Part shown: piece by piece, positions 31,330 to 40,133 of the stretch
Position numbering within the stretch: position 1 is the first letter of the stretch
Layout of the letters: each line of letters starts with the position of its first letter
NCBI RefSeq assembly: GCF_018275325.1
Contig: NZ_JAGVQR010000001.1
Span: 1,860,001 to 1,924,000 of the forward strand
Origin: Nocardioides palaemonis
Lineage (GTDB): Bacteria; Actinomycetota; Actinomycetes; Propionibacteriales; Nocardioidaceae
Reading direction: 5' to 3'
Length of the DNA stretch: 64,000 nucleotides
Notes under the pieces: generated by a model
What the model was told of the DNA's origin: nothing
The model's input: only the letters and a program-made list of their open reading frames with translations
The model's database searches: none
Made by a program: the position numbers and the translations under genes

Positions 31330-32360
31330 CGGGCTGCCTCCATGGTCTGGTCGTCGTGTGCGGCGTCGGTGTGGTCAGCGGCACCGGGCTCGGGGTCCGT
31401 GGTGGTGTCGTGCCCCGTGAGGGCGAGGAAGACCTCGTCGAGCGAGGGCTTCTGGACCGTCACCGACTCGATCGCGATGCCGCGGTCGCGGAGCGCGACG
31501 AGGACGTCGACGGCCTGGTCGGTGCGGGTGAGGGGGACGTTGACGCGGCGGGCCTCGGGCGTCAGGACGGCTTCCTCCCGGACCAGCCGGCGGGCCTCCT
31601 CGGCGACGACGGCGAGGTCGCCCGGGTCGGCGAGCTGGAGCTGGAGCGTGGACTGGCCCACCGACGACTTGAGCTCGTCGGCGGTGCCCTCGGCGACCTT
31701 GACGCCGCGGTCGATCACCGCGATGCGGTCGGCGAGCTGGTCGGCCTCGTCGAGGTACTGCGTGGTGAGGAGCACCGTGCAGCCGCTGCGGACCAGGTCG
31801 CGGATGGTGTCCCACATCTGCCCGCGGGTGCGCGGGTCGAGGCCGGTCGTGGGCTCGTCGAGGAAGATCAACGGTGGGCGGGTGAGCAGGCTGGCGGCGA
31901 GGTCGAGCCGGCGGCGCATGCCGCCGGAGAACGCCGAGATCGGCTTCTTCGCCGCCTCGGTGAGGTCGAACTGCTCGAGCAGCTCGGCGCCGCGGGTGCG
32001 AGCCTCGGTGCGGCCGATGCCCTGGAGCCGCGCGAACAACCAGAGGTTCTCGGTGGCGGTGAGGTTCTCGTCGACCGACGCGTACTGGCCGGTGACGCCG
32101 AGGAGGCGGCGTACGGCGTGGGGCTCGGTGCGCACGTCGCGGCCGAAGACCGCGGCGTCGCCCTCGTCGATGTGGAGGAGGGTGGCGAGCATCCGGAGCA
32201 TGGTCGTCTTGCCGGCGCCGTTGGGCCCGAGGACGCCGAAGACCTCGCCGCGGGCGACCTCGAGGTCGATGCCGTCGACGGCGCGCTGGCCGCCGAACTG
32301 CTTGACGAGCCCGCGGGCAAGCACGGCCGGCTCGCGGCCGGTGTGGGTGTGGGTGGTCAT
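31326..32360 (-). CDS. ABC transporter ATPase (DrrA-like)
   Basis: 344-residue ATPase with Walker A GPNGAGKTT (about residues 43-51), the Q-loop in TGQYASVDENLTA, the signature FSGGMRRR, Walker B LIFLDEPTTGLDP and the switch His replaced by Gln in LLTTQYLDEADQ, which is typical of this DrrA subfamily. A C-terminal DUF4162-like extension follows. It powers the adjacent permease for export of a hydrophobic compound or lipid. ATG at 32360 was chosen because the domain starts right after it; the open frame upstream is only high-GC read-through. Confidence 0.93.
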   Translation of the reverse strand: MTTHTHTGREPAVLARGLVKQFGGQRAVDGIDLEVARGEVFGVLGPNGAGKTTMLRMLATLLHIDEGDAAVFGRDVRTEPHAVRRLLGVTGQYASVDENLTATENLWLFARLQGIGRTEARTRGAELLEQFDLTEAAKKPISAFSGGMRRRLDLAASLLTRPPLIFLDEPTTGLDPRTRGQMWDTIRDLVRSGCTVLLTTQYLDEADQLADRIAVIDRGVKVAEGTADELKSSVGQSTLQLQLADPGDLAVVAEEARRLVREEAVLTPEARRVNVPLTRTDQAVDVLVALRDRGIAIESVTVQKPSLDEVFLALTGHDTTTDPEPGAADHTDAAHDDQTMEAAR

Positions 32361-32453
32361 GGGACGAGCGTGGCGCCGCTCGGTTTCACGGCGGTTGCAC
32401 GGCGGATGCACGGCGGCTTCGCCGGCCCGGGCGGCGGGTGGTTGGATCGGTGC

Positions 32454-35090
32454 ATGCCGGACCGCGTACGCCTCGACACGCTCGTGCCGGCCGGGACGGA
32501 CCCCGACGCGGTCTACGACGCGTTCTCCGGCTGGGCGTCGGACCGTGGGCTGCCGCTCTACCCGCACCAGGACGAGGCGGTCATCGAGCTGCTCGGCGGC
32601 AACCACGTCGTCCTCGCCACCCCGACCGGGTCGGGGAAGTCGATGGTGGCGCTCGGTGCCCACGCCGCCGCGCTGGCCCGCGACGAGGTGAGCTTCTACA
32701 CCGCGCCGATCAAGGCGCTGGTGAGCGAGAAGTTCTTCGCCCTGATCGAGGTCTTCGGCGCCGACAACGTCGGCATGCTGACCGGGGACGCCGCGGTCAA
32801 CCCGGACGCCCCGATCATCTGCTGCACCGCCGAGGTCCTCGCCAACATCGCGCTGCGCGAGGGCCGGTCGGCCGACGTCGGCGTGGTGGTGATGGACGAG
32901 TTCCACTTCTACGCCGAGCACGACCGCGGGTGGGCGTGGCAGGTCCCGCTGCTCGAGCTGGTCGACGCGCAGTTCCTGCTGATGTCGGCCACGCTCGGCG
33001 ACGTGTCGTCGTTCGTCGAGGACCTGCTGCGTCGCACGGGTCGCGGGACCGCGGTCGTCGACGACGCGGAGCGCCCGGTCCCGCTGTCGTTCCGCTGGTC
33101 GATGGAGCCGATCGACGACACCCTCGAGGAGCTGGTCTCGACCGGTCAGGACCCGGTCTACGTCGTGCACTTCACCCAGGCCGCCGCCGTCGAGCACGCC
33201 ACGAACCTGCTCCGCGGTCTCGCGACGGGCGTGAGAGCGCCCTCCTCGACCAACGGGCTGCGCGCGGACAAGGACGCGATCGCCGAGCGGATCGGCGCGT
33301 TCCGCTTCGGCGCCGGCTTCGGCAAGACCCTGTCGCGGCTGGTGCGCAACGGGATCGGGGTCCACCACGCCGGGATGCTGCCGAAGTACCGCCGGCTCGT
33401 GGAGACGCTCGCGCAGGCCGGGCTGCTGCGGGTGATCTGCGGCACCGACACCCTCGGGGTCGGGATCAACGTCCCCATCCGCACCGTGCTGTTCACCGGG
33501 CTGGCGAAGTTCGACGGCAGCCGCCAGCGGGTGCTGCGCACGCGGGAGTTCCAGCAGATCGCGGGGCGCGCCGGGCGGGCCGGCTACGACACCGCCGGCT
33601 ACGTCGTCGTGCAGGCGCCCGAGCACGTCATCGAGAACGAGCAGGCCAAGGCCAAGGCGGCCGCCCGGGTCGCGGCCGGGAAGAAGAAGTCCAAGGCGCA
33701 GCTCAAGAAGCCGCCGGAGGGCACGGTGGTGTGGACCGAGCAGACCTTCGACAAGCTCGTGGCCGGCGTGCCGGAGCAGCTGGTCAGCCGGATGAAGGTC
33801 GACAACGCGATGCTGGTCAACGTGCTGTCCCGGGAAGAGGACGCCTTCCCCGTCCTGCGCCGGCTGATGACCGACAACCACGAGGACGCCCGCGGGCGGG
33901 TCCGGCTGGCGCGGCGGGCGCTGCGGCTCTCGCGGTCGCTGCTGCGCACCGGCATCGTCACCCGGCTCGACGAGCCCGACGAGCACGGGCGCCGGTTCGT
34001 GCTCACCGAGGCGCTGCCCGAGGACTTCGCCCTCAACCAGCCGCTCGCCCACTTCGCGCTCGCCGCCTTCGACGTCCTCGACCCCGAGGCCGAGAGCTAC
34101 GGGCTCGACGTGGTCTCGGTGGTCGAGGCAGTGCTGGAGGCGCCCCGGCAGATCCTGATGGCGCAGCAGCACGCGGCGCGGGGCGAGGCGATCGGTGAGA
34201 TGAAGGCCGACGGCCTCGACTACGACGAGCGGATGGCCCTGATCGAGGAGATCACCTGGCCACAGCCCCTGCGCGAGCTGCTCGAGGCGCTCTACGAGAC
34301 CTACCGGCAGACCCACCCCTGGCTGCCGGACGACGCCCTCGGGCCCAAGTCGGTGGTCCGCGAGATGTGGGAGAACGGGATGGGGTTCACCGACTTCGTG
34401 TCCCGCTACCAGCTCGCGCGGTCGGAGGGCCTGGTCCTGCGCTACCTCACCGACGCCTACCGCACGCTGCGCCAGACGGTGCCGGAGGCGCACCGCTCGC
34501 CCGAGGTCGAGGACGTCATCGAGTGGCTGGGGGAGACGGTCCGCCAGACCGACTCCTCGCTGCTCGACGAGTGGGAGGCGCTGTCGGACCCCGACCACGC
34601 CTCGAGCTCGGTGTCGCACCACGAGCCGCCGCCCCCGCCCCGTCCGCTGTCGCGCCAGGAGCGCCCGTTCCGCGTGATGGTGCGCAACGCGATGTGGGCC
34701 CGTGTCGAGGCGGTGGCGCGCGACGACCTCACCACGCTCGTACGCCTCGAGCGGGCGGCGGCCGACCGCACCGACCCGCCGCGCGAGGTGGTCGTGGGTC
34801 GCTCGGTGTGGGACGCGGCGCTCGAGGACTACTACGCCGAGCACGACCGCGTCCTCACCGACGCCGACGCGCGCGGGCCCGACCTGCTGGTCGTGGGGGA
34901 GGAGCGCACCGGCGAGCCGGTCGGTGCCGAGGAGGGCACCACGGCCCGGCTGCGCGACGTCCGCCAGACGATCCACGACCCGGAGGGCGACCACGACTGG
35001 GTGATCGAGGCGGTGGTCGACTGCGACGCCACGGACTCCTCCGGCGAGCTGGTGCTGGCGACCGCCGCGGTGCGCCGGCTCGGCGGCTGA
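32454..35090 (+). CDS. DEAD/DEAH-box RNA helicase with DUF3516 C-terminus
   Basis: 878-residue superfamily 2 helicase of the Ski2-like group. Motif I is ATPTGSGKS (about residues 56-64), Ia is YTAPIKALVSEKF, II is VVMDEFHFY (a DEFH variant of DExH), III is LMSATLGD, and V/VI are GTDTLGVGINVPIRTV and QQIAGRAGRAGYD. Residues beyond about 480 form the actinobacterial DUF3516 domain. Related proteins are thought to act in RNA turnover, but the role here is not shown. It is divergent from the ABC ATPase. Confidence 0.9.
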   Translation: MPDRVRLDTLVPAGTDPDAVYDAFSGWASDRGLPLYPHQDEAVIELLGGNHVVLATPTGSGKSMVALGAHAAALARDEVSFYTAPIKALVSEKFFALIEVFGADNVGMLTGDAAVNPDAPIICCTAEVLANIALREGRSADVGVVVMDEFHFYAEHDRGWAWQVPLLELVDAQFLLMSATLGDVSSFVEDLLRRTGRGTAVVDDAERPVPLSFRWSMEPIDDTLEELVSTGQDPVYVVHFTQAAAVEHATNLLRGLATGVRAPSSTNGLRADKDAIAERIGAFRFGAGFGKTLSRLVRNGIGVHHAGMLPKYRRLVETLAQAGLLRVICGTDTLGVGINVPIRTVLFTGLAKFDGSRQRVLRTREFQQIAGRAGRAGYDTAGYVVVQAPEHVIENEQAKAKAAARVAAGKKKSKAQLKKPPEGTVVWTEQTFDKLVAGVPEQLVSRMKVDNAMLVNVLSREEDAFPVLRRLMTDNHEDARGRVRLARRALRLSRSLLRTGIVTRLDEPDEHGRRFVLTEALPEDFALNQPLAHFALAAFDVLDPEAESYGLDVVSVVEAVLEAPRQILMAQQHAARGEAIGEMKADGLDYDERMALIEEITWPQPLRELLEALYETYRQTHPWLPDDALGPKSVVREMWENGMGFTDFVSRYQLARSEGLVLRYLTDAYRTLRQTVPEAHRSPEVEDVIEWLGETVRQTDSSLLDEWEALSDPDHASSSVSHHEPPPPPRPLSRQERPFRVMVRNAMWARVEAVARDDLTTLVRLERAAADRTDPPREVVVGRSVWDAALEDYYAEHDRVLTDADARGPDLLVVGEERTGEPVGAEEGTTARLRDVRQTIHDPEGDHDWVIEAVVDCDATDSSGELVLATAAVRRLGG

Positions 35091-35318
35091 GCGCGTACAC
35101 AGGTTCGTCCACAACCGGGGCCGCCCCTGTGCACGGGACCGGGGCACCGTGCACAGCACACCGCCCGCGCCTGTGGGACCACGGGTCGGTGTTGGAGGTG
35201 CTGCAGGGGTGGTCCTAGAGTCGCGCGGAGGCGATCTCGGAACTGTCGACGTGTCGACAAAGTCCGGGGTGTCGGGCGTGGTCCAATCGGAGCAGTCGTC
35301 GACGCGTGAGGAGCGGAC
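35091..35318. other. Intergenic region before parA-like gene
   Basis: 228 bases with several inverted motifs and no gene. GTGCACGG and CCGTGCAC form an inverted repeat around 35132-35157. A second, gtcgacgtgtcgac, lies near 35247. Neither matches the bacterial parS consensus (TGTTNCACGTGAAACA). They could be operators for the ParA-like/RHH pair downstream. Confidence 0.35.
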
Positions 35319-36380
35319 ATGAGCGGTGCCGGATTCCCGGGTTCGGGGGACGTCGGGAGCAACGCGGCGCAGATGCCGCCGCTGGTCCGACCACCGCAAC
35401 CCGGCGCGAGCACCGCACCCGCCAGCACCGCCACGTCCGCCGGCGCCCAGCCGGGACCTTCCCCTCGAGACGAGCACACCGTGACCCAGCCCATCCCGTT
35501 CGAGCGCCCCCTGGTCGCGGAGGCGCCCGCGGCCGACGTGCCGCTCGGCCCCACGGGCCGGCCGATGCCGGTCTTCCCCGAGCCAGTCGCGGTGAGCGAG
35601 CACGGCGGCGCCCGGGTGATCTCGATGTGCAACCAGAAGGGTGGCGTCGGCAAGACCACCACCACGATCAACCTCGGCGCGTCCCTCGCCGAGTTCGGCC
35701 GCCGGGTGCTGCTCGTCGACTTCGACCCGCAGGGCTCGCTGTCGGTCGGGCTGGGGCTCAACCCGCACGAGATGGACCTCACCATCTACAACCTGCTGAT
35801 GGACCGCGAGGTCGCCCTCGACGAGGTCGTGGTGCCGTCGGGCATCGAGGGCATGGACCTGCTGCCCTCCAACATCGACCTGTCCGCCGCCGAGGTGCAG
35901 CTGGTGCACGAGGTGGCCCGGGAGCAGACCCTCCAGCGGGTGCTGGCGCCGGCGCTCGAGCACTACGACGTCATCCTCATCGACTGCCAGCCCTCGCTGG
36001 GCCTGCTGACCGTCAACGCGCTCACCGCGTCCGACGGCGTCATCGTGCCGCTGGAGTGCGAGTACTTCGCGCTGCGCGGCGTGGCCCTGCTCAAGACCAC
36101 GATCGACAAGGTGCGCGAGCGGCTCAACCCCAAGCTCGAGATCGACGGGGTCGTCGGCACGATGTTCGACGGACGCACGCTGCACAGCCGCGAGGTCATG
36201 GAGCGGCTGGTCTCGGCCTGGGGCGACAAGGTGTTCCACACCGTCATCCGGCGCACCGTCAAGTTCTCCGACGCGACGGTCGCCGGCGAGCCGATCACGT
36301 CCTACGCGTCGTCCTCGACCGGTGCCGACGCCTACCGCCAGCTCGCGAAGGAGGTGCTCACCCGGTGGCCCGCCGAGTGA
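35319..36380 (+). CDS. ParA/Soj-like ATPase next to scpAB
   Basis: 353-residue ParA family ATPase. A disordered Pro/Ala-rich N-terminus of about 95 residues precedes the deviant Walker A NQKGGVGKTTTTINLG (residues about 105-120). Then come Walker A' LVDFDPQGSLS and Walker B VILIDCQPSLGLLT. It is the Rv1708-type orphan ParA encoded with scpA/scpB, distinct from the origin-linked parAB pair. Its role is probably chromosome organisation or positioning; the partner is likely the small protein immediately downstream, since no parB is present. A good Shine-Dalgarno (gaggagcg) precedes the ATG. Confidence 0.93.
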   Translation: MSGAGFPGSGDVGSNAAQMPPLVRPPQPGASTAPASTATSAGAQPGPSPRDEHTVTQPIPFERPLVAEAPAADVPLGPTGRPMPVFPEPVAVSEHGGARVISMCNQKGGVGKTTTTINLGASLAEFGRRVLLVDFDPQGSLSVGLGLNPHEMDLTIYNLLMDREVALDEVVVPSGIEGMDLLPSNIDLSAAEVQLVHEVAREQTLQRVLAPALEHYDVILIDCQPSLGLLTVNALTASDGVIVPLECEYFALRGVALLKTTIDKVRERLNPKLEIDGVVGTMFDGRTLHSREVMERLVSAWGDKVFHTVIRRTVKFSDATVAGEPITSYASSSTGADAYRQLAKEVLTRWPAE

Positions 36381-36382
36381 GC

Positions 36383-36715
36383 ATGCCGGCCGCGGACGAC
36401 CTGTTCCGGCCGACCTCGCCGAACGCCCCGACCACCCCCGCCGAGCCGGGGCCGCGACGCGTCCGCGCCGTCGAGGAGGCCGAGCCGGGCCCGCGCCGGC
36501 CCAGCGGCCGGGTGCGGCACGACGAGAAGATGACCGTCTACGTCACCGCCGACGAGCTGCTCGACATCGAGCACGCCCGCCTCACCCTGCGCCGTGCGCA
36601 CGGCCTCGCCGTCGACCGCGGCCGGCTGGTGCGCGAGGCGCTCGCGCTGGTGCTCGCCGACCTCGAGGCGCAGGGCGTCGACAGCCCCCTGGTGCAGCGG
36701 CTGCTCGACGAGTGA
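36383..36715 (+). CDS. Small ribbon-helix-helix-like protein
   Basis: 110-residue protein. The first 48 residues are Pro/Arg-rich and probably disordered. The C-terminal half, starting at DEKMTVYVTADELLDIEHAR, reads as a short strand followed by two helices, the layout of ribbon-helix-helix DNA-binding proteins. It starts 2 bases after the parA-like stop and ends overlapping the scpA GTG by 4 bases. That placement suggests it is the DNA-binding partner of the orphan ParA. An in-frame GTG at 36365 is an alternative start. The fold assignment is tentative. Confidence 0.65.
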   Translation: MPAADDLFRPTSPNAPTTPAEPGPRRVRAVEEAEPGPRRPSGRVRHDEKMTVYVTADELLDIEHARLTLRRAHGLAVDRGRLVREALALVLADLEAQGVDSPLVQRLLDE

Positions 36716-37578
36716 GCGCACCCGCCGACCAGGCGCCCGAGGCGCCCGCGTTCGCCGTCCGGCTCGACAACTTCGAAGGCCCCTTCGACCTGCTGCTGGG
36801 GCTCATCGCCAAGCACAAGCTCGACATCACCGAGGTCGCGCTGTCGCAGGTCACCGACGAGTTCATCGCCCACGTCAAGGCGCTGGGCGAGACGTGGGAC
36901 CTCGAGCAGACCACGTCGTTCCTCGTCGTGGCCGCCACGCTGCTCGACCTCAAGGCCGCGCGGCTGCTGCCGCAGGGCGACGTGGAGGACGAGGACGACC
37001 TCGCGCTGCTCGAGGCGCGCGACCTGCTCTTCGCGCGGCTCATGCAGTACCGCGCCTACAAGCAGGTGGCCGCCGTCCTGGAGCAGCGGCTCGCGGCGGA
37101 GGCGCTGCGCCACCCGCGCGCGGTGGGCCTCGAGGAGCGCTTCGCGACGCTGCTCCCCGAGGTGCTGATCGGGGTCGGGCTCGAGCAGTTCGCCCAGCTT
37201 GCCGCGCGGGCGATGGAGCCCAAGCCGGTGCTCGAGGTCTCGCTGCAGCACATCCACGCCGCCAAGGTCAGCGTGCGCGAGCAGGCCCAGGTCGTCGTCG
37301 ACCGGCTGCGCCGCAGCGGCACCCTCACCTTCCGCGCGCTCTGCGGCGACTCGCCCGACCGGCTCACCACCGTGGCGCGGTTCCTGTCGCTGCTCGAGCT
37401 GTTCCGCGAGGGCGCGGTCGCCTTCGACCAGGTCACGCCGCTGGGCGAGCTGACCGTGCGCTGGACCGGCGCCGAGGACGGCGACGTCGACATCCACGAC
37501 GAGTTCGACGGCGCGCCGCCGGCGGACGATGATGAGGCCGGGGCGCCCGGGACGGACGCCCCCGAGGAGGAGCAGTGA
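36712..37578 (+). CDS. scpA: Segregation and condensation protein A (kleisin)
   Basis: 288-residue kleisin that bridges SMC heads. The N-terminal ScpA signature FAVRLDNFEGPFDLLLGLIAKHKLDI is followed by LDLEQTT-like and TLLDLKAARLLP segments and a C-terminal winged helix (TLTFRALCGD to VAFDQVTPLGELTV). An acidic tail (ADDDEAGAPGTDAPEEEQ) ends the protein. The GTG at 36712 overlaps the upstream stop, and the 3' end overlaps scpB by 4 bases. Confidence 0.96.
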   Translation: MSAPADQAPEAPAFAVRLDNFEGPFDLLLGLIAKHKLDITEVALSQVTDEFIAHVKALGETWDLEQTTSFLVVAATLLDLKAARLLPQGDVEDEDDLALLEARDLLFARLMQYRAYKQVAAVLEQRLAAEALRHPRAVGLEERFATLLPEVLIGVGLEQFAQLAARAMEPKPVLEVSLQHIHAAKVSVREQAQVVVDRLRRSGTLTFRALCGDSPDRLTTVARFLSLLELFREGAVAFDQVTPLGELTVRWTGAEDGDVDIHDEFDGAPPADDDEAGAPGTDAPEEEQ

Positions 37579-38309
37579 CCGACCAGCCGGATCCCGCGGG
37601 CGAGCCCGCGGAGCCCGACACCCTCGAGGTGCCGCTCGTCGAGCTGCGCCCCGCGCTCGAGGCGATCTTGATGGTCACCGACGAGCCGCTCGACCGGGTG
37701 CGGCTCGCGTCGGCGGTCGGCCACCCGGTCGCCGACGTGGAGGCGGCGCTCGAGGAGCTCTCCGCGGACTACACCGCGCAGGGTCGCGGGTTCGACCTGC
37801 GCCAGGTCGCCGGCGGGTGGCGGTTCTACTCGCGCCCGGAGCTGGCCTCCGTCGTCGAGTCCTTCGTGCTCGACGGCCAGCAGGCGCGGCTCACCCAGGC
37901 GGCGCTGGAGACCCTGTCGGTGGTCGCCTACCAGCAGCCGGTCTCCCGCGCGCGGGTCTCGGCGATCCGCGGCGTCAACGTCGACGGGGTGATGCGCACG
38001 CTGCTCAGCCGCGGCCTGGTCGAGGAGGCCGGGCAGGACGAGCACAGCGGCGCGCACCTCTACCGCACGACGTCGTACTTCCTCGAGCGCATCGGCATCG
38101 GCTCCCTCGACGAGCTGCCCGAGCTCGCGCCGTACCTCCCCGACATGGACGACCTCGAGGACGAGCTGGCCAGCGTCGCCGGCCTCGACGCGCCAGCGAC
38201 CCCCGCCGAGACGTCCGCCCCCGACAACGACGAGCCCGCCGCGCGGCCGCACCCGTCGCCGCACAGCGGCAACGGCACCGAGCCCGACGGCGGGACGGAG
38301 ACCGCATGA
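37575..38309 (+). CDS. scpB: Segregation and condensation protein B
   Basis: 244-residue ScpB, the tandem winged-helix partner of ScpA in the SMC complex. LRPALEAILMVTDEPL opens the first winged helix, and LETLSVVAYQQPVSRARVSAIRGV marks the second. The C-terminal 45 residues are acidic and proline-rich. It overlaps scpA and the following pseudouridine synthase by 4 bases each, so the whole parA-scpAB-rluB set is one operon. Confidence 0.96.
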   Translation: MTDQPDPAGEPAEPDTLEVPLVELRPALEAILMVTDEPLDRVRLASAVGHPVADVEAALEELSADYTAQGRGFDLRQVAGGWRFYSRPELASVVESFVLDGQQARLTQAALETLSVVAYQQPVSRARVSAIRGVNVDGVMRTLLSRGLVEEAGQDEHSGAHLYRTTSYFLERIGIGSLDELPELAPYLPDMDDLEDELASVAGLDAPATPAETSAPDNDEPAARPHPSPHSGNGTEPDGGTETA

Positions 38310-39109
38310 AGCCCCACGACGCCCCCGACAACGACCAGCCCGCCTCCCAGCGGCCCGACACCGACGCCGACGGCCAGATCCGCCTGCAGAAGCTCCTGGC
38401 CCAGTCGGGCGTGGCGAGCCGGCGCAAGTGCGAGGAGCTGATGCTCGACGGCCTGGTCGAGGTCGACGGCGAGGTCGTCACCCGCCTCGGCACCAAGGTC
38501 GACCCGCGCACGGCGGTGATCCGCGTCGAGGGCAAGCGCCTGCCGCCGATCAGCGACAAGGTCTACCTCGTGCTCAACAAGCCGCGCGGCGTGGTGTCGA
38601 CGATGTCCGACCCCGAGGGCCGGCGCACCCTCGGCGACCTGGTCGCCGACCGACCCGAGCGGCTGTTCCACGTGGGCCGGCTCGACACCGACACCGAGGG
38701 CCTGATCATCCTCACCAACGACGGCGACTTCGCCCAGCACCTCGCCCACCCCTCGCACGAGGTCGACAAGACCTACGTCGCGGAGGTCGAGGGCGAGGTC
38801 CACGTCCGCACCGTCCGCGAGCTGCTCGCCGGCGTGACCCTCGACGACGGGCCGGTGACCGTCACCCGCGCACGCGTCGTGGGTGGCGATCCGCGCAAGG
38901 AGGGCAGCAACCGCTCGATCGTCGAGCTCACGATCCACGAGGGCCGCAACCGGATCGTGCGCCGGCTCCTCGACCACGTCGGCCACCCGGTGCGCCGCCT
39001 CACCCGCACCGAGATCGGCCCGGTCACCCTGGCCCGGCTGCGGTCGGGGGAGATGCGCGAGCTGACCGTCGCCGAGCTCGGTGAGCTGATGGACTCCGCG
39101 GAGCTCTGA
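38306..39109 (+). CDS. rluB: 23S rRNA pseudouridine synthase, RluB/RsuA family
   Basis: 267-residue synthase with an N-terminal S4 domain (IRLQKLLAQSGVASRRKCEE, residues about 24-85) and the catalytic Asp in HVGRLDTDTEGLIILTNDG. YLVLNKPRGVVST and IHEGRNRIVRRLLDHVGHPV are family signatures. RluB modifies the helix 89 region of 23S; some RsuA-type members act on 16S, so substrate choice is inferred. It is equivalent to Rv1711 in order. Confidence 0.93.
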   Translation: MKPHDAPDNDQPASQRPDTDADGQIRLQKLLAQSGVASRRKCEELMLDGLVEVDGEVVTRLGTKVDPRTAVIRVEGKRLPPISDKVYLVLNKPRGVVSTMSDPEGRRTLGDLVADRPERLFHVGRLDTDTEGLIILTNDGDFAQHLAHPSHEVDKTYVAEVEGEVHVRTVRELLAGVTLDDGPVTVTRARVVGGDPRKEGSNRSIVELTIHEGRNRIVRRLLDHVGHPVRRLTRTEIGPVTLARLRSGEMRELTVAELGELMDSAEL

Positions 39110-39126
39110 CAGCAGGGCGGCCCTTG

Positions 39127-39176
39127 GCGGTGCGTGAGCGACATTCTGCAGCTCCTGGATGTGGGTGACGCACCGC
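39127..39176. repeat. Imperfect palindromic repeat, copy 1
   Basis: 50-base imperfect palindrome after the RluB gene. The ends GCGGTGCGT and ACGCACCGC are exact complements and inner bases (acat / atgt) also pair. The right half (tgggtgacgcaccgctcgtga) is nearly repeated 84 bases later. It resembles a REP-type intergenic repeat and could also act as a terminator. Confidence 0.55.
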
Positions 39177-39206
39177 TCGTGACGTGGCGTCAGAACCACG
39201 CGCCCG

Positions 39207-39259
39207 GCGGTGGTGGCCCAGCCACATTCCACGGACGCAGAACGTGGGTGGCGCACCGC
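39207..39259. repeat. Imperfect palindromic repeat, copy 2
   Basis: Related element about 80 bases after copy 1. The left end is gcggtggtggcccagccaca and the right end is tgggtggcgcaccgctggtga, the latter differing from copy 1 at only a couple of bases. Two diverged copies side by side suggest a genome-wide repeat family. Confidence 0.5.
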
Positions 39260-39298
39260 TGGTGAGGCGGACCGGACCTGATCCCGACTGGACGCGCG

Positions 39299-39304
39299 TA
39301 CGGT
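39299..39304 (+). promoter_or_regulatory. -10 element before AraC-type gene
   Basis: TACGGT lies 6 bases before the ATG at 39311 and no Shine-Dalgarno is present, suggesting a leaderless transcript. No convincing -35 was seen. Confidence 0.4.
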
Positions 39305-39310
39305 GGCGAC

Positions 39311-40129
39311 ATGGCCCCCGTGCACCCGGTGCTGGCGCCGTACGTCGTCTCCGTGACGGCCTACGACGTGGTGCACGCCGCGCCGTCGGGGGTGCACATC
39401 GGGATGCCGTCGACCGAGCTGACGTTCGTGCTGCCGGTCGGCGAGCCGCTCGAGGTCTCCTGGGCGGGCGACCCGGGCTCGCGCACCACGACCTGGGCGT
39501 CGGCCTCCGGCCTGCACACCTGGCCCGCGTCGATCCACCACGGCCCACGCCAGCGGGGCGTCCAGCTGGCGCTGACCCCCGCCGGAGCACGCGCGCTGTG
39601 GGGCACGCCGGCCGCGGACCTGGCGGGCTGCCTGCTCGACCTGCGCGACGTCGATCCCGGGTGGGCCGACCTGCCGGAGCGGCTCGCCGAGGCACCGACC
39701 TGGTCGGCTCGCGTGGCGCTCGTGGAGCGCGCGCTGCTGCGGGCGCTGCGTCGGCACGACGCCCCGGTGTTGCGGCCCGAGGTCGGACGCGCGATGGCGC
39801 TGCTGACCCGGGGCGCCCGGGTCGAGGCCACGGCGCAGGACGTCGGGTTCAGCCGGCGTCGCCTCTCCACCCTCGTGCGCGACGAGGTGGGCGTGACCCC
39901 GCAGGACCTCCAGCGGCTCGGGCGCTTCACCGGAGCGCACCGACGGTGGCGCGCCTGCCTCCTCGCAGGCACCGGCTCGCTCGCAGGCGTGGCGGCCGCG
40001 TCGGGGTACGCCGACCAAGCGCACCTCGCGCGGGAGTGGAACGCCTTCGCCGGGTGCAGCCCGACGGAGTGGGCGCGGCGGGAGTTCCCCTCCGTCCAAG
40101 CCACGCACGGTCCCGACGCGCCACGCTGA
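39311..40129 (+). CDS. AraC family transcriptional regulator
   Basis: 272-residue regulator. The first 150 residues are a cupin-like sensor part, and the C-terminal 110 carry two helix-turn-helices (VEATAQDVGFSRRRLSTLVR, then AGVAAASGYADQAHLAREWN and CSPTEWARREF). The layout resembles AraC proteins paired with a small VOC protein. It lies 4 bases upstream of the VOC gene, so the two probably respond to the same ligand, which is not known. Confidence 0.9.
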   Translation: MAPVHPVLAPYVVSVTAYDVVHAAPSGVHIGMPSTELTFVLPVGEPLEVSWAGDPGSRTTTWASASGLHTWPASIHHGPRQRGVQLALTPAGARALWGTPAADLAGCLLDLRDVDPGWADLPERLAEAPTWSARVALVERALLRALRRHDAPVLRPEVGRAMALLTRGARVEATAQDVGFSRRRLSTLVRDEVGVTPQDLQRLGRFTGAHRRWRACLLAGTGSLAGVAAASGYADQAHLAREWNAFAGCSPTEWARREFPSVQATHGPDAPR

Positions 40130-40133
40130 CGGC

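Noticed and set aside
35091..35318. parS site upstream of the ParA-like gene
   Set aside because: None of the palindromes resembles the conserved TGTTNCACGTGAAACA, and no parB is adjacent.
31326..36239. 1637-codon minus-strand open frame
   Set aside because: Only its downstream end (31326-32360) is the ABC ATPase. The rest is a high-GC shadow opposite the helicase and parA genes, with low-complexity His/Arg/Gly composition.
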